NCBI RefSeq assembly: GCF_026013415.1 | Contig: NZ_JAPDOK010000003.1 | Span: 496,001-560,000, forward strand | Reading direction: 5' to 3' | Length of the DNA: 64,000 nt | From: Sphingomonas caeni | Lineage (GTDB): Bacteria; Pseudomonadota; Alphaproteobacteria; Sphingomonadales; Sphingomonadaceae | Shown here: in pieces, positions 36,833-45,688 of the stretch | How the letters are laid out: each line of letters starts with the position of its first letter | How positions within the stretch are numbered: the stretch's first letter is position 1 | The notes under the pieces: generated by a model | Databases searched by the model: none | Told to the model about the DNA's origin: nothing | What the model saw: the letters and a program-made list of their open reading frames with translations, nothing else | Translations under genes and position numbers: made by a program

Positions 36833-37849
36833 GTGCGGAAATTCCTCGGATCACTGGCTTGTCTCATTCTTCTGTCGTCCGGGCCCGTTGCGGCGGGCGT
36901 CGATGGAACCAATACGCGGAAGCCGCTGCCAGTGGTCGATATGGAGGTTCTCCAGATCCAGGTGATCCTCGATCATCTGGGCTTTTCGCCGGGCGTGCTC
37001 GACGGGCGGCGCGGGCAATCGCTGACCGCGGCGCTGCGGGGCTTCCAGACCTCGCGCGGGCTCAAGGTCACGGGCAAGGACGATGCCGAAACGCTTGAGG
37101 CGCTCAAGCCCTATCGCGGGCTGCGTGCCACGCGGAACCTGTATCTGACGCCCGATGCGCTGAGCGGGCCCTTCGTCCATCCGATGCCCAAGGATCCGGC
37201 GGAGCAGGGCAAGCTCGTGTCGCTCGGCTATCGCGGGCCGCTCGAGAAGCTCGCCGAGATGTTCCACACCACGCCTGCGGTGCTGCGCGCGCTCAACGAT
37301 CCCAAGGCGCTGCTGCAGCCCGGCACGGTGCTGGTCTTTCCCAATGCGCTGCCTACCTCGCGCGCCTATCCGGCCGAGTTCGACCCCGATTGGCGCAAGA
37401 CGCTGAACGATCTCAACGTCGATGCGGTGCAGCCGATCGGCGCTAAGATCGTCGTCGATCGATCGGAAAAGGTGCTCAAGGTCTATGATGCCGAGGACCG
37501 CCTCGTCGCGCAGTTCAGCGCCACCATGGGATCGCGCCACGATCCGCTGCCGATCGGGCGTTGGAAAATCCAGGGCGCGGATTACAATCCCCGCTTCCAC
37601 TACAATCCGGAGCTGTTCTGGGACGTCAGCGACCGCAAGGCCAAGGTGCAGCTTCCGCCCGGACCCAATGGCCCGGTCGGGGTGGTGTGGCTCGATCTCA
37701 ACAAGCCGCATTACGGCATCCATGGCACTCCGGAGCCGCAGACGATCGGCCGCGCCGAGAGCCATGGCTGCATCCGCCTCGCCAATTGGGATGCGGCGCG
37801 GCTGGCGCTGATGGTCAAGCCCGGCACGCCCGCGGTCTTCCAGGAATGA
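36833..37849 (+). CDS. L,D-transpeptidase (YkuD) with peptidoglycan-binding domain
   Basis: A 338-residue exported cell-wall enzyme. The start is GTG 36833, chosen because AGGAG lies at 36819-36823 and the product begins directly with a signal peptide (RKFLGSLACLILLSSGPVAAG). Next comes a PG_binding_1-like helix set (LQIQVILDHLGFSPGVLDGR). A LysM-like segment follows (LEKLAEMFHTTPAVLRALND). The YkuD domain ends with HGTPEPQTIGRAESHGCIRL, carrying the catalytic His and Cys. It forms L,D-cross-links or anchors proteins. It is 4 bp upstream of an M23 gene. Confidence 0.9.
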   Translation: MRKFLGSLACLILLSSGPVAAGVDGTNTRKPLPVVDMEVLQIQVILDHLGFSPGVLDGRRGQSLTAALRGFQTSRGLKVTGKDDAETLEALKPYRGLRATRNLYLTPDALSGPFVHPMPKDPAEQGKLVSLGYRGPLEKLAEMFHTTPAVLRALNDPKALLQPGTVLVFPNALPTSRAYPAEFDPDWRKTLNDLNVDAVQPIGAKIVVDRSEKVLKVYDAEDRLVAQFSATMGSRHDPLPIGRWKIQGADYNPRFHYNPELFWDVSDRKAKVQLPPGPNGPVGVVWLDLNKPHYGIHGTPEPQTIGRAESHGCIRLANWDAARLALMVKPGTPAVFQE

Positions 37850-37853
37850 GGCG

Positions 37854-38480
37854 ATGAGGCTGCGCACCGTGGCCGGGGTGGCGATGCTGGCGATGATCGG
37901 CTTCTTCGCCTCGCTGGTGCGGGTCGTGCCCGCGCAGGAGGCGCCGCCCGAGGGCCTGCCGCCGACCGCGGAGCGCGCGCTCACGACGATCTCGCATCCG
38001 CATGGACAGCAGCAGGAAGGCGCGCCGGTGGCTCCGGGCGAGCATCCGCTGCTCACCGTTCCCGTCCTCGGCGTGCCGCGCTCGAAAATCACCGACACCT
38101 GGGGGCAGGCGCGCGACAATGGCCTCAGGCCCCATCACGGGACCGATATCATGGCCCCCGGCGGCACGCCCGTCGTGGCCGCGGCGCCGGGCACGGTCGA
38201 GAAGCTCTTCTATTCGAACGGCGGGGGCGGGATCACGCTCTATGTCCGCTCGCCCGACCGGCGGTGGAGCTATTATTACGCCCATCTCCAGGGCTATGCG
38301 CCCGGCCTGGTCGAGGGGATGAGCGTCAAGGCCGGCGACCCGCTGGGCTTTGTCGGCGACACCGGCAACGCCGGCACCGGCAATTTCCACCTCCATTTCG
38401 GCCTCTCCCGGATGAAGCCCAGCGACCGCTGGTGGGAGGGCGAGCCGGTCAATGCCTATCCGCTGCTTCACGGCACCTGA
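37854..38480 (+). CDS. M23-family metallopeptidase-like protein
   Basis: A 208-residue protein with an N-terminal signal anchor (VAGVAMLAMIGFFASLVRVV). The LytM/M23 domain starts at about residue 75. Zinc ligands are seen in LRPHHGTDIMAPGG (HxxxD) and FHLHFGL (HxH). The family comprises peptidoglycan endopeptidases. It is 4 bp downstream of the L,D-transpeptidase, consistent with a wall-remodelling pair. A palindromic repeat follows. Confidence 0.9.
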   Translation: MRLRTVAGVAMLAMIGFFASLVRVVPAQEAPPEGLPPTAERALTTISHPHGQQQEGAPVAPGEHPLLTVPVLGVPRSKITDTWGQARDNGLRPHHGTDIMAPGGTPVVAAAPGTVEKLFYSNGGGGITLYVRSPDRRWSYYYAHLQGYAPGLVEGMSVKAGDPLGFVGDTGNAGTGNFHLHFGLSRMKPSDRWWEGEPVNAYPLLHGT

Positions 38481-38494
38481 GGCCAGTCTTAATC

Positions 38495-38576
38495 CGTCAT
38501 CCCGGCGAAAGCCGGGACCCAGGGTCAAGAGCGGTGCCGCCTGTGGCTCTGGGTACCGGCTTTCGCCGGGATGACA
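38495..38576. repeat. Palindromic repeat of the GTCATCCCGGCGAAAGCCGGGA family
   Basis: Third copy. The left arm CGTCATCCCGGCGAAAGCC and the right arm differ by a few bases (GGGTACCGGCTTTCGCCGGG). It lies between the M23 gene and efp and could act as a weak terminator hairpin. Confidence 0.8.
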
Positions 38577-38658
38577 CGGTTGGGGGGGTGCTTGCGGGGA
38601 TGGCGAGGCACCGCTAAGGGCCGCACTCGCTCTTTCTCAAGCTCTATAGGTCTCGGTC

Positions 38659-39222
38659 ATGAAGATCAGCGGCGTGGACATCCGTCCCGGCAACATCATC
38701 GAATATGAAGGCGGCATCTGGCGTGCGGTGAAGATCCAGCACACCCAGCCCGGCAAGGGCGGCGCCTATATGCAGGTCGAAATGAAGAATTTGCGCGACG
38801 GGCGGAAGAACAATGTCCGCTTCCGCAGCGCCGAGACGGTCGAGCGCGTCCGCCTCGACACCAAGGATTTCCAGTTCCTCTACCCGGAAGGCGACAGCCT
38901 CGTCTTCATGGACAAGGAGACCTATGATCAGGTGACGCTGCCGCGCGACCTGCTCGGCGACGCCGCGGCCTTCCTGCAGGACGGGATGGACGTGGTGATG
39001 GAGCTTTACGACGAGGAAGCGATCAGCGTGCAGCTGCCCGACACGATCGAAGCGACGATCGTCGAGGCCGATGCCGTGGTGAAGGGCCAGACGGCCTCGT
39101 CGAGCTACAAGCCGGCCCTGCTCGAAAATGGCGTGCGCGTGATGGTGCCCCCGCATATCCAGGCGGGCACGCGCATCGTGGTCGATGTGTACGAACAAGC
39201 CTATGTGAAGCGGGCGGACTGA
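38659..39222 (+). CDS. efp: Translation elongation factor P
   Basis: A 187-residue three-domain factor that relieves ribosome stalling at polyproline. It begins [19 protein letters not shown]. The loop [10 protein letters not shown] carries K33, the position modified in many bacteria. The C-terminal OB domains hold [19 protein letters not shown] and [18 protein letters not shown]. The length is normal. The phosphatase gene follows after 7 bp. Confidence 0.96.
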   Translation: MKISGVDIRPGNIIEYEGGIWRAVKIQHTQPGKGGAYMQVEMKNLRDGRKNNVRFRSAETVERVRLDTKDFQFLYPEGDSLVFMDKETYDQVTLPRDLLGDAAAFLQDGMDVVMELYDEEAISVQLPDTIEATIVEADAVVKGQTASSSYKPALLENGVRVMVPPHIQAGTRIVVDVYEQAYVKRAD

Positions 39223-39229
39223 CCCGGAA

Positions 39230-40045
39230 ATGGTTTCGCATTCCGGCCTTCTCACCGTCATGGAGCGCGCCGCGCGCAAGGCCGCACCGCGCCTGCGCCG
39301 CGACTTCAACGAGGTCCAGCACCTCCAGGTGAGCCGCAAGGGCCCCGCCGACTTCGTGTCGATGGCCGACAAGCGCGCCGAGGACACGCTGATCGAGGAG
39401 CTGCAAAAGGCGCGGCCCGATTGGGGCTTCCTCGTCGAGGAGCGCGGGATCATCGAAGGCGACCCCTCGAAACCCCGCTGGATCATCGATCCGCTCGACG
39501 GCACCAGCAACTTCCTCCACGGCATCCCGCATTTCGCCATGTCGATCGCGGTCGAGGATCCGTTCGGCAGCCAGGGCAAGCCCGAGATCATCAGCGGGCT
39601 GGTCTATCAGCCGCTGACCGACGAGAGCTTCTGGGCGGAAAAGGGCCGCGGCGCATGGCTGCAGGACCAGCGCCTGCGCGTCTCGGCGCGGCGCGACCTC
39701 GACGAGGCGCTGATTGCGACGGGCATCCCGTTCCTCGGCCATGGCGATTTCGCGCAGTGGAGCCGCATCTTCGGCGCGGTCGCGCCCGAAGTGGCGGGCA
39801 TCCGCCGGCTCGGCGCAGCGTGCCTCGATCTCGCCTGGGTCGCGGCGGGACGGTTCGACGGCTTCTGGGAATCGAACCTCAAGCCGTGGGATGTCGCGGC
39901 GGGAATGATCCTGATCAAGGAAGCGGGCGGCTTCGTCACCGATTTCAGGGGCGGAGACCGTCCGATGGAACGCAGCGAGTTCCTTGCCGCCAATGACGCG
40001 CTCCATTCGAAGCTGCACAAGCTGGTGGCGGGCGCGCTGCGCTGA
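39230..40045 (+). CDS. Inositol monophosphatase family protein (SuhB-like)
   Basis: A 271-residue Mg-dependent phosphatase. It shows DKRAEDTLIEELQ, the metal-binding EERG and IIDPLDGTSNFLHG, and the C-terminal LKPWDVAAGMILIKEAGG. In proteobacteria such proteins are SuhB-like, hydrolysing inositol phosphate or assisting rRNA antitermination. It lies 7 bp after efp, a link with translation-related genes. Substrate not certain. Confidence 0.88.
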   Translation: MVSHSGLLTVMERAARKAAPRLRRDFNEVQHLQVSRKGPADFVSMADKRAEDTLIEELQKARPDWGFLVEERGIIEGDPSKPRWIIDPLDGTSNFLHGIPHFAMSIAVEDPFGSQGKPEIISGLVYQPLTDESFWAEKGRGAWLQDQRLRVSARRDLDEALIATGIPFLGHGDFAQWSRIFGAVAPEVAGIRRLGAACLDLAWVAAGRFDGFWESNLKPWDVAAGMILIKEAGGFVTDFRGGDRPMERSEFLAANDALHSKLHKLVAGALR

Positions 40046-40098
40046 GCTTGCGCCGTGCGCGGCTTTCCCTATCCTTCGCGCGGGGCAGGAGAGTCACG

Positions 40099-40554
40099 AT
40101 GAAACGATGGATGGCGATCGCAGCCGCCTTGCTGCTGGCGATGCCGGGCGCGGCGATGGCGCAGGATTGGCAGTTTTCCGCCGCCAATCCCGACAAGGAA
40201 TGTTTTGCGATGACCTTTCGCGGCAAGATCGCGATCGGCATCCAGGCGCCCAATGGCGACAATGCGGGCGGGATCATGGTGCTCGTGCCGCCCGCGCTGG
40301 TTCCGGCATCGGGAGATGCGTTCATCACCATCGACGCGCCGGGCAAGCTGGCGGGCGAGCATCGGGCGAAGATGGACGAGGATAGCCGGCTCAACGTCTT
40401 CTTCATGCGCGTCGAGGAGCTCGAGGACTTCGATACGCTGCCGGACCGCTGGCGCGTGTCGCTGACCCGGGGCGGGCAGCAACTGGTCGATACCGAGATC
40501 ACCGGATACCGCGCGGCACTGGCGAATGTGCAGCGCTGCACGGCGGCGCGCTAA
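40099..40554 (+). CDS. Small exported protein, paralogue of the gene at 44709
   Basis: A 151-residue protein with signal peptide MKRWMAIAAALLLAMPGAAMA. The mature part is beta-rich (CFAMTFRGKIAIGIQAPNGD, GGIMVLVPPAL) and ends VSLTRGGQQLVDTEITGYRAALANVQRC. This C-terminal block matches the 44709 protein (VKVSRDGETIIDVSVSGFTEARAALRRC). The start 40099 sits behind GGAGAG. Two cysteines may form a disulfide. No family recognised. Convergent with the GT39-like gene by 4 bp. Confidence 0.75.
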   Translation: MKRWMAIAAALLLAMPGAAMAQDWQFSAANPDKECFAMTFRGKIAIGIQAPNGDNAGGIMVLVPPALVPASGDAFITIDAPGKLAGEHRAKMDEDSRLNVFFMRVEELEDFDTLPDRWRVSLTRGGQQLVDTEITGYRAALANVQRCTAAR

Positions 40555-42152
40555 CGCAGCGTAGAACTCATCTTCGCGACATTGGCGGAGCCGCTATTCT
40601 GGCGGATCAGCAAGAGATTGGGCGTGACCGGCAGGTCGCGCCGGGCGATCAGCACCGATCCGGTGCCGATGCCGAACCGTGCGAGGCTGACGGTATAGCC
40701 GCCCGCATTCACCGCGCGATCGAGCACCACGCTGTGCGGATAGGCGGGCTCGTCCTTCTCGGCGACCGAGGCGATGCCGGCCGCGCCCATGCGGTCGAGC
40801 ACGCCGCGCGCGGCCGCGGGATTGGGCGCGGTCAGCACATAGTCGCGGCCCATGAAGTCGCTGGTCGACAGCCACTGCGAGGCGCGGCTGATCCAGAGCC
40901 GCTTAGCGCCGTTATCGGCAAAGGCCGCCTCGGCAATCAGCGCGCCTTCGCCGCCCGCCCGGCCATCGACGAGCCACAGCCCGCCCTCGCGCGCCATCGC
41001 CCGGGCGAGCGCCGGCGCGCCGATATCGGGCTTGGGCTCGAGCGCCCCCAGGCCGAGCAGCGCGGGGACCAGGGCCAGCGCCCCCATCGCGCCGCCGGCG
41101 ATCCGCTGGGCCCGGCCCGCGCGCCACAGGGTGACGATGCCGAGCCCGGCGAGGATCACCAGCCAGGGAAGGAGCGGAGTGACGTAGCGCGGCTCGAGCG
41201 CGGCCGGGACGATCGACTGGAAGAGCAGGGTGGCTACCACCACGGCGATGGCGAGGCGCGCGATCCGGCTTTCCCCGGGCCGTAGCGCGCCGAAGGCCGA
41301 AGCCGCGCCTACGCCTGCGAGCCCGAGTCCGCCGATACCGAGATTGGCGTAGATCGCCTGTGCGTTCGCGGAGATCGCCAGCCCCGCATAGTTCAGCCCC
41401 GGCGCATAGTTGAACCCGCCCGCCGAGATCTTGAACGACAGCCAATACCAGGGCGCGACAACCGCGAAGGTGGCGAGCGCCGCCACCCAGAGCGCGCGGA
41501 GCCTGAGCAGCCGCCAGCGCTGGGTCAGCGCGATATCGAGCGCGGGCACCAGCGCGATCAGCGCGCCATTGCCCTTTACCAGCGGACAGGCGGCGGCGAA
41601 GGCCGCGAAGATCAGCATCCGCGCCCAGCCCGGCTGGTCCGAAGCGCGCGCCCAGGCGATCGCCGCGAGCGCGACGACCAGGGCCACCGGCTGATCGAGC
41701 AGCAGATAGCGCCCGCCATCGATCACGAGCGGAAGCAGGATGTAGAGTCCTGCCAATCCCAGCCCGAGCCGCAAGCGGCCCATCCGGTTGAACGCCCAGA
41801 CGATCGCCCCTGAGGGCAATCCGGCGACGAAAGCGGAAAGGAGAAGCGCCCCGAACGGCGAGGGGCGGAACACGGCGAACCACGGCGCCTCGATCAGATA
41901 CCAGCCCGGCGGCCAATGCCCGATCGAGAGGCGTGGAAAATGCGCGTAATAATCCTGGGCGAACGCCATTGGGGCGGGAAAGCCCGCGCGGATCCAGTCG
42001 CCCAGGAACAGCGCGTTGACATAGTGCCCGCCCTCATCGGGATTGATCAGGCTGTGGGAGAGTCCGCCGGTCGCGAGCGCGATCAGCAGCGCGGCGAGGC
42101 CGAAGCCGGCGGCTGCGGTGACCGGCACAGGAAAAAGAGCGCGCCCAGGCAT
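40551..42152 (-). CDS. Glycosyltransferase family 39-like membrane protein
   Basis: A 533-residue GT-C fold protein with about 10-12 transmembrane helices. The first periplasmic loop has NPDEGGHYVN with the acidic pair typical of PMT/ArnT-type transferases, followed by HWPPGWYLIEAPWF. The helical core is followed by a soluble C-terminal domain. Such enzymes move sugars from polyprenyl-phosphate donors to lipids or proteins at the periplasmic face. Donor and acceptor unknown. Confidence 0.8.
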   Translation of the reverse strand: MPGRALFPVPVTAAAGFGLAALLIALATGGLSHSLINPDEGGHYVNALFLGDWIRAGFPAPMAFAQDYYAHFPRLSIGHWPPGWYLIEAPWFAVFRPSPFGALLLSAFVAGLPSGAIVWAFNRMGRLRLGLGLAGLYILLPLVIDGGRYLLLDQPVALVVALAAIAWARASDQPGWARMLIFAAFAAACPLVKGNGALIALVPALDIALTQRWRLLRLRALWVAALATFAVVAPWYWLSFKISAGGFNYAPGLNYAGLAISANAQAIYANLGIGGLGLAGVGAASAFGALRPGESRIARLAIAVVVATLLFQSIVPAALEPRYVTPLLPWLVILAGLGIVTLWRAGRAQRIAGGAMGALALVPALLGLGALEPKPDIGAPALARAMAREGGLWLVDGRAGGEGALIAEAAFADNGAKRLWISRASQWLSTSDFMGRDYVLTAPNPAAARGVLDRMGAAGIASVAEKDEPAYPHSVVLDRAVNAGGYTVSLARFGIGTGSVLIARRDLPVTPNLLLIRQNSGSANVAKMSSTLR

Positions 42153-42216
42153 AGGCGCGCTCTTTTAACCGTCATCGCTTAGCAAATGGTGGATTTACCC
42201 TGGCCGAAGCCCGGGA

Positions 42217-42702
42217 TTATTCGTCCGAGGACACGAACTGGATGAACTGGCCCGCCAGGCTCTTCCACGTATCGAGATTATCCTCGAACAGCACGCGTGG
42301 CATGCCGCCATGATCGGTGTCGAGGTCCATCTCGAGCACCGGATCGCCCTCATCGTCATTATAGGCGAAGGCGAAGCGGTGCTTTTGGTTCCAGCCGTTC
42401 ATCCGGTCGTTGCTGATCACCGGCTCGGTGAAGCCCATGTAGAATTGGAGCGTCTTGCACCCGCGGTTGTCGGTGCAATTGTAGAAGACCACCACCCAAA
42501 GCGTGCCGTCGAGGTCGCTCTTGATCATTGGATCGCCTTCGCCGTCCTTGGTCAGCTCGACGGTGAAACCCTTGTCGCGCATCACCGAAGCGATCTGCTC
42601 GGGATTGGTTGCGGAAACGAGCTGCTGCGCGCTGGCCGGAGCCGCCGCGGCGAAGCCGGCAAACAGGAACAGCGCCACAAGCGCCTGACGAAAACGGATC
42701 AT
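42217..42702 (-). CDS. YbjN-like exported protein
   Basis: A 161-residue protein with signal peptide (ALVALFLFAGFAAAAPASAQ). The mature part has the YbjN-like pattern: PEQIASVMRDKGFTVELTKDGEGDP, WVVVFYNCTDNRGCKTLQFYMGF and NQKHRFAFAYNDDEGDPVLEMDLDTDHGGM. YbjN proteins are a two-layer chaperone-like fold. It is closely similar to the protein at 44109, and the two flank a beta-propeller lipoprotein. Two cysteines (YNCTDNRGC) are conserved in both. Confidence 0.8.
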   Translation of the reverse strand: MIRFRQALVALFLFAGFAAAAPASAQQLVSATNPEQIASVMRDKGFTVELTKDGEGDPMIKSDLDGTLWVVVFYNCTDNRGCKTLQFYMGFTEPVISNDRMNGWNQKHRFAFAYNDDEGDPVLEMDLDTDHGGMPRVLFEDNLDTWKSLAGQFIQFVSSDE

Positions 42703-42830
42703 AGCTTCCTCTCTCTCTGACCATCAATGCCCCCTAGGGGCTTAGGGCCTGTGGCACGGCGGCACAACCGCTGGACGAAGCGCTTTCGCCACCGCATGCT
42801 CAGATACGGAGCAAATGGGGGAGCGGACGG

Positions 42831-44087
42831 ATGCGGATGGCGAGGCTGGCGGGGGCGGGGATGGCGCTGCTGCTGTCGGGCTGCATGTTCGCGGTGGCTC
42901 CGCAGACCTTCGAGAAACCCTATGCGAGATCGGGCAGCGAGGTCCGCAAGGCGATGGCGGCGGCGCTGGAGAGCGGCGACAAGGCCGCGCTCACCCGGCG
43001 CGCGATCGAACTGGCCTGGATGGGCGGGACGCTTTCGGACGCCACGCTTGCACGGATCGCGCCCAGCCTCGATCCGGGGGCATTCAGCCGCGCGCGGGTG
43101 AGCTGGTTGGCGGGGCGAGAGCCGCCGCTTGCCGGATTGAAGCGGCGGTTCGCGGCCAACGCCATGCCGAATGACGAGCCGGAGCCGTTCGCCCAGGTGC
43201 CCGCGGAGTATCGGCTCGTGGAGGGAATCGCCTGGGACGAGAAGACGCAGCGGCTGTTCGTCGGGACGGTGATCGAGGGACGCCTCGCCTATCGTGATCG
43301 GGACGGGAGCTGGCATGAGGTACCGGTCGGTTCGCCGCGCGGCGGCTTGTTCGGGATGGCAGTCGACGCGGAGCGCCGGCTGCTGTGGATCGCAACCGGT
43401 TCGGTCGAAGAGACGGCGGTTGCGGGCGAGCGGATGACCGGGCTGATCGCGGTCGATCTGGAGACGCTCAGGGTCGTGCGCCGCGTCCCGCTGGCGGCGG
43501 GGGCGGCCGGCGCGGCGGGCGACCTCGTGATCGCCGCCGACGGCACCGTCTATGTCAGCAATGTCCTTTCCGGTGCGATCCATCGTTGCCGGCCCGGCTG
43601 CACGGTGCTGGAGGATTTCCTGCCCGCCGGCACGTTCCCCAATCCCCAGGGACTGGCGGTCTCCGCCAACGGCAAGCGGCTCTACATCGCCGACTATCTC
43701 TCCGGCCTGTGGGTCGTCGATCCGCGTACGGGAGCGAAAGTGCCGATCCGGATCGGCGAGCCGTTGATGCTCGAGGGGATCGATGGGCTGGTAATCACCC
43801 ACAACAATCTGGTCGCGATCCAGAACGGCACCCGCCCGCGCAGGATCGTGCGCTTCCTTCTCGACCGCGACGGCGACCGGATCCTCGAAACCAATGTGCG
43901 CGCGACGGTCGCGCCGGAGGCGGGCGATCCGACATTGGGGGTCAACCGCGCCGCGACGGGCGAGATGTTCGTGGTCGGGGACGGGCAATGGGAGCGCTAT
44001 GGCCCGGGCGGCGTCCTCAAGGACGGCGCGCCGCTGCGCCCCACGCCGATCCTTCAGGTCGCCCCGTTCGACGACATCATCATCTGA
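42831..44087 (+). CDS. Beta-propeller lipoprotein (SMP-30/NHL-like)
   Basis: A 418-residue lipoprotein (LLLSGC, C18). An N-terminal helical segment (residues 30-110) is followed by propeller blades with recurring patterns such as GIAWDEKTQRLFVGTV, GMAVDAERRLLWIATGS, DLVIAADGTVYVSNVLSG, GLAVSANGKRLYIADYLSG and GLVITHNNLVAIQNG. Blades of this type occur in gluconolactonases and NHL proteins. No metal site is evident, so a binding role is as likely as catalysis. Flanked by two leftward YbjN-like genes. Confidence 0.8.
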   Translation: MRMARLAGAGMALLLSGCMFAVAPQTFEKPYARSGSEVRKAMAAALESGDKAALTRRAIELAWMGGTLSDATLARIAPSLDPGAFSRARVSWLAGREPPLAGLKRRFAANAMPNDEPEPFAQVPAEYRLVEGIAWDEKTQRLFVGTVIEGRLAYRDRDGSWHEVPVGSPRGGLFGMAVDAERRLLWIATGSVEETAVAGERMTGLIAVDLETLRVVRRVPLAAGAAGAAGDLVIAADGTVYVSNVLSGAIHRCRPGCTVLEDFLPAGTFPNPQGLAVSANGKRLYIADYLSGLWVVDPRTGAKVPIRIGEPLMLEGIDGLVITHNNLVAIQNGTRPRRIVRFLLDRDGDRILETNVRATVAPEAGDPTLGVNRAATGEMFVVGDGQWERYGPGGVLKDGAPLRPTPILQVAPFDDIII

Positions 44088-44108
44088 GCCGCCGGAAAGG
44101 CCCGGCGC

Positions 44109-44582
44109 TCAATCGAAGATGGCCTTGGAAAAGTTGGACATGATCGCCATCCAGAATTCGATATGATCCTCGAACAGCACCGGCGACATGCCGCCATCGT
44201 CGAGATCGATGTCCATCTCGACCACCGCGTCGCCATCCTTGTCGATATAGGCGCGGCCGAAGCGGCTGTCGCGGTTCCAGGTGTTGACCTTCTCGATCGT
44301 CGCGCCGCTGTCCTTCCAATAGGACCATAGCCCCAGGGTTGTGCAATCGCGGTGCGCCGTGCAGCCATAGAAGAGGACGAGGAAGGTATAGCCCTTGCCG
44401 CTCGCCTTGATCATCGGATCGCCTTCGTCGTCCTTGGCGACCTCGGCGGTGAAACCCTTGGCGCGGATCGCGGAGGCGATCGCCTCGGGACTGGCGGCGG
44501 TGATGTTCTGCGCAAACGCAGGCTGGGCGGCGACGCCGGCAAAGGCGAGCGTGAGGGCGCATAGAAGACGTAGCATGGGCAT
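44109..44582 (-). CDS. YbjN-like exported protein, paralogue of 42217
   Basis: A 157-residue protein with signal peptide LLCALTLAFAGVAAQPAFAQ. The alignment with the 42217 protein is clear: SPEAIASAIRAKGFTAEVAKDDEGDPMIKA, FLVLFYGCTAHRDCTTLGLW and VEMDIDLDDGGMSPVLFEDHIE. A GGGAGGGA-type ribosome site lies upstream on the minus strand. Convergent with the propeller gene (21-bp gap). Function unknown. Confidence 0.8.
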   Translation of the reverse strand: MPMLRLLCALTLAFAGVAAQPAFAQNITAASPEAIASAIRAKGFTAEVAKDDEGDPMIKASGKGYTFLVLFYGCTAHRDCTTLGLWSYWKDSGATIEKVNTWNRDSRFGRAYIDKDGDAVVEMDIDLDDGGMSPVLFEDHIEFWMAIMSNFSKAIFD

Positions 44583-44708
44583 GATGATCCCTCCCCGTGG
44601 AATGCGCGCCGGAGAATAACCGATGCCGGGCCGCGTGCAACGGCCAAACCATTGAGCTTGCAGGGCCGGGCTGCGCCGCTATCCTGCCGCCGTGGAGGGA
44701 CAGAGCTC

Positions 44709-45182
44709 ATGAAATGGACGGCGATGATCGCGCTCGCGCTGGCGGGCATTCCGGTGGCGGCGCAGGCGCAGACCCAGGTCGACGAGAAGGTCGGCAGCTG
44801 GTCCGTCCAGGGCAAGGGTGGCGATTGCATCGTCGGCACCTTCCAGCCGGGCGGCATGGTGATGGTCACCGCGCCGGCATCGGGCGGGGAGAATCACGGC
44901 GGCTTCATGATCTCGCAGCGTGAGATCGAGGTTCCCGATGGGCCGGGCGCCACGCTCGAAACCACGGGTACCGGCTCCTTCAGCGGCACGCGTCCGATGA
45001 TCGGCTATAGCGATGTGCCCGCCTATTGGGTTTCCTTCCCGAGCGACGACACGATCGACGGCTTTTCGGACAATTTCCGCGTCAAGGTCAGCCGCGACGG
45101 CGAGACGATCATCGACGTTTCGGTGAGCGGTTTCACCGAGGCGCGCGCCGCGCTCCGGCGGTGCATCGCGAAGACCCGCTAG
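44709..45182 (+). CDS. Small exported protein, paralogue of the gene at 40099
   Basis: A 157-residue protein with signal peptide KWTAMIALALAGIPVAAQAQ. The mature part is beta-rich, with CIVGTFQPGGMVMVTAPAS near the N-terminus and the shared C-terminal block ending FTEARAALRRCIAKTR. The start is ATG 44709, 8 bp after GGGAC/GAGCTC-type sequence. It ends 110 bp before nuoA. No family recognised. Confidence 0.75.
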   Translation: MKWTAMIALALAGIPVAAQAQTQVDEKVGSWSVQGKGGDCIVGTFQPGGMVMVTAPASGGENHGGFMISQREIEVPDGPGATLETTGTGSFSGTRPMIGYSDVPAYWVSFPSDDTIDGFSDNFRVKVSRDGETIIDVSVSGFTEARAALRRCIAKTR

Positions 45183-45203
45183 GCCCGCTGCGCCCGGGCT
45201 AAT

Positions 45204-45218
45204 TGCGAGTCATTCTCA
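45204..45218 (+). promoter_or_regulatory. Fur-box-like dyad upstream of nuoA
   Basis: TGCGAGTCATTCTCA is a 7-1-7 imperfect dyad (five of seven pairs complementary) and matches 11 of 15 positions of TGATAATCATTATCA, the classical Fur core. It lies 75 bp before the nuoA start. Downstream, TTGCGT (45231) and TAAAGC (45254) with 17 bp between could be the promoter, placing the dyad just upstream of -35. Whether Fur or another regulator binds is untested. Confidence 0.45.
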
Positions 45219-45292
45219 CTCTCCGGGGCGTTGCGTCATGGTGCGCTCGGTCCTAAAGCCCGGGGCAGATTCCGCATCCGCGAGAAGAGCCC

Positions 45293-45688
45293 TTGGTCGA
45301 CCTGTCACAATATCTGCCGATCCTGTTGTTTCTGGGCGTCGCGGTGGCGCTGTCGACCGCTTTCGTGGTCTTGCCGATGATCGCCGCCCGCTTCACCGGG
45401 GCGCACAAGCCATATCCTGAGAAACTCACCGAATATGAGTGCGGCTTCCCGGCCTTCGAGGACAGCCGCAGCCAGTTCGACGTGCGCTTCTATCTGGTCG
45501 CGATCCTCTTCATCGTCTTCGATCTGGAGGCCGCGTTCCTCTATCCCTGGGCGGTGTCGGTCTTCAAACTCGGGATCCATGACAAGGGCGTCGCCTGGGC
45601 GGCCTGGATCTCGATGATGATCTTTATCGTCGAGCTGGCGCTCGGCCTTGTCTATGCGTGGAAAAAGGGAGCGCTGGAGTGGGAGTAG
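45293..45688 (+). CDS. nuoA: NADH-quinone oxidoreductase subunit A
   Basis: A 131-residue inner-membrane subunit with three transmembrane helices. It shows [12 protein letters not shown] (the conserved loop with the ECG cysteine at the quinone site) and [23 protein letters not shown]. The start is TTG 45293 after AGAAGAG. It overlaps the nuoB start. First gene of the complex I operon. Confidence 0.95.
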   Translation: MVDLSQYLPILLFLGVAVALSTAFVVLPMIAARFTGAHKPYPEKLTEYECGFPAFEDSRSQFDVRFYLVAILFIVFDLEAAFLYPWAVSVFKLGIHDKGVAWAAWISMMIFIVELALGLVYAWKKGALEWE

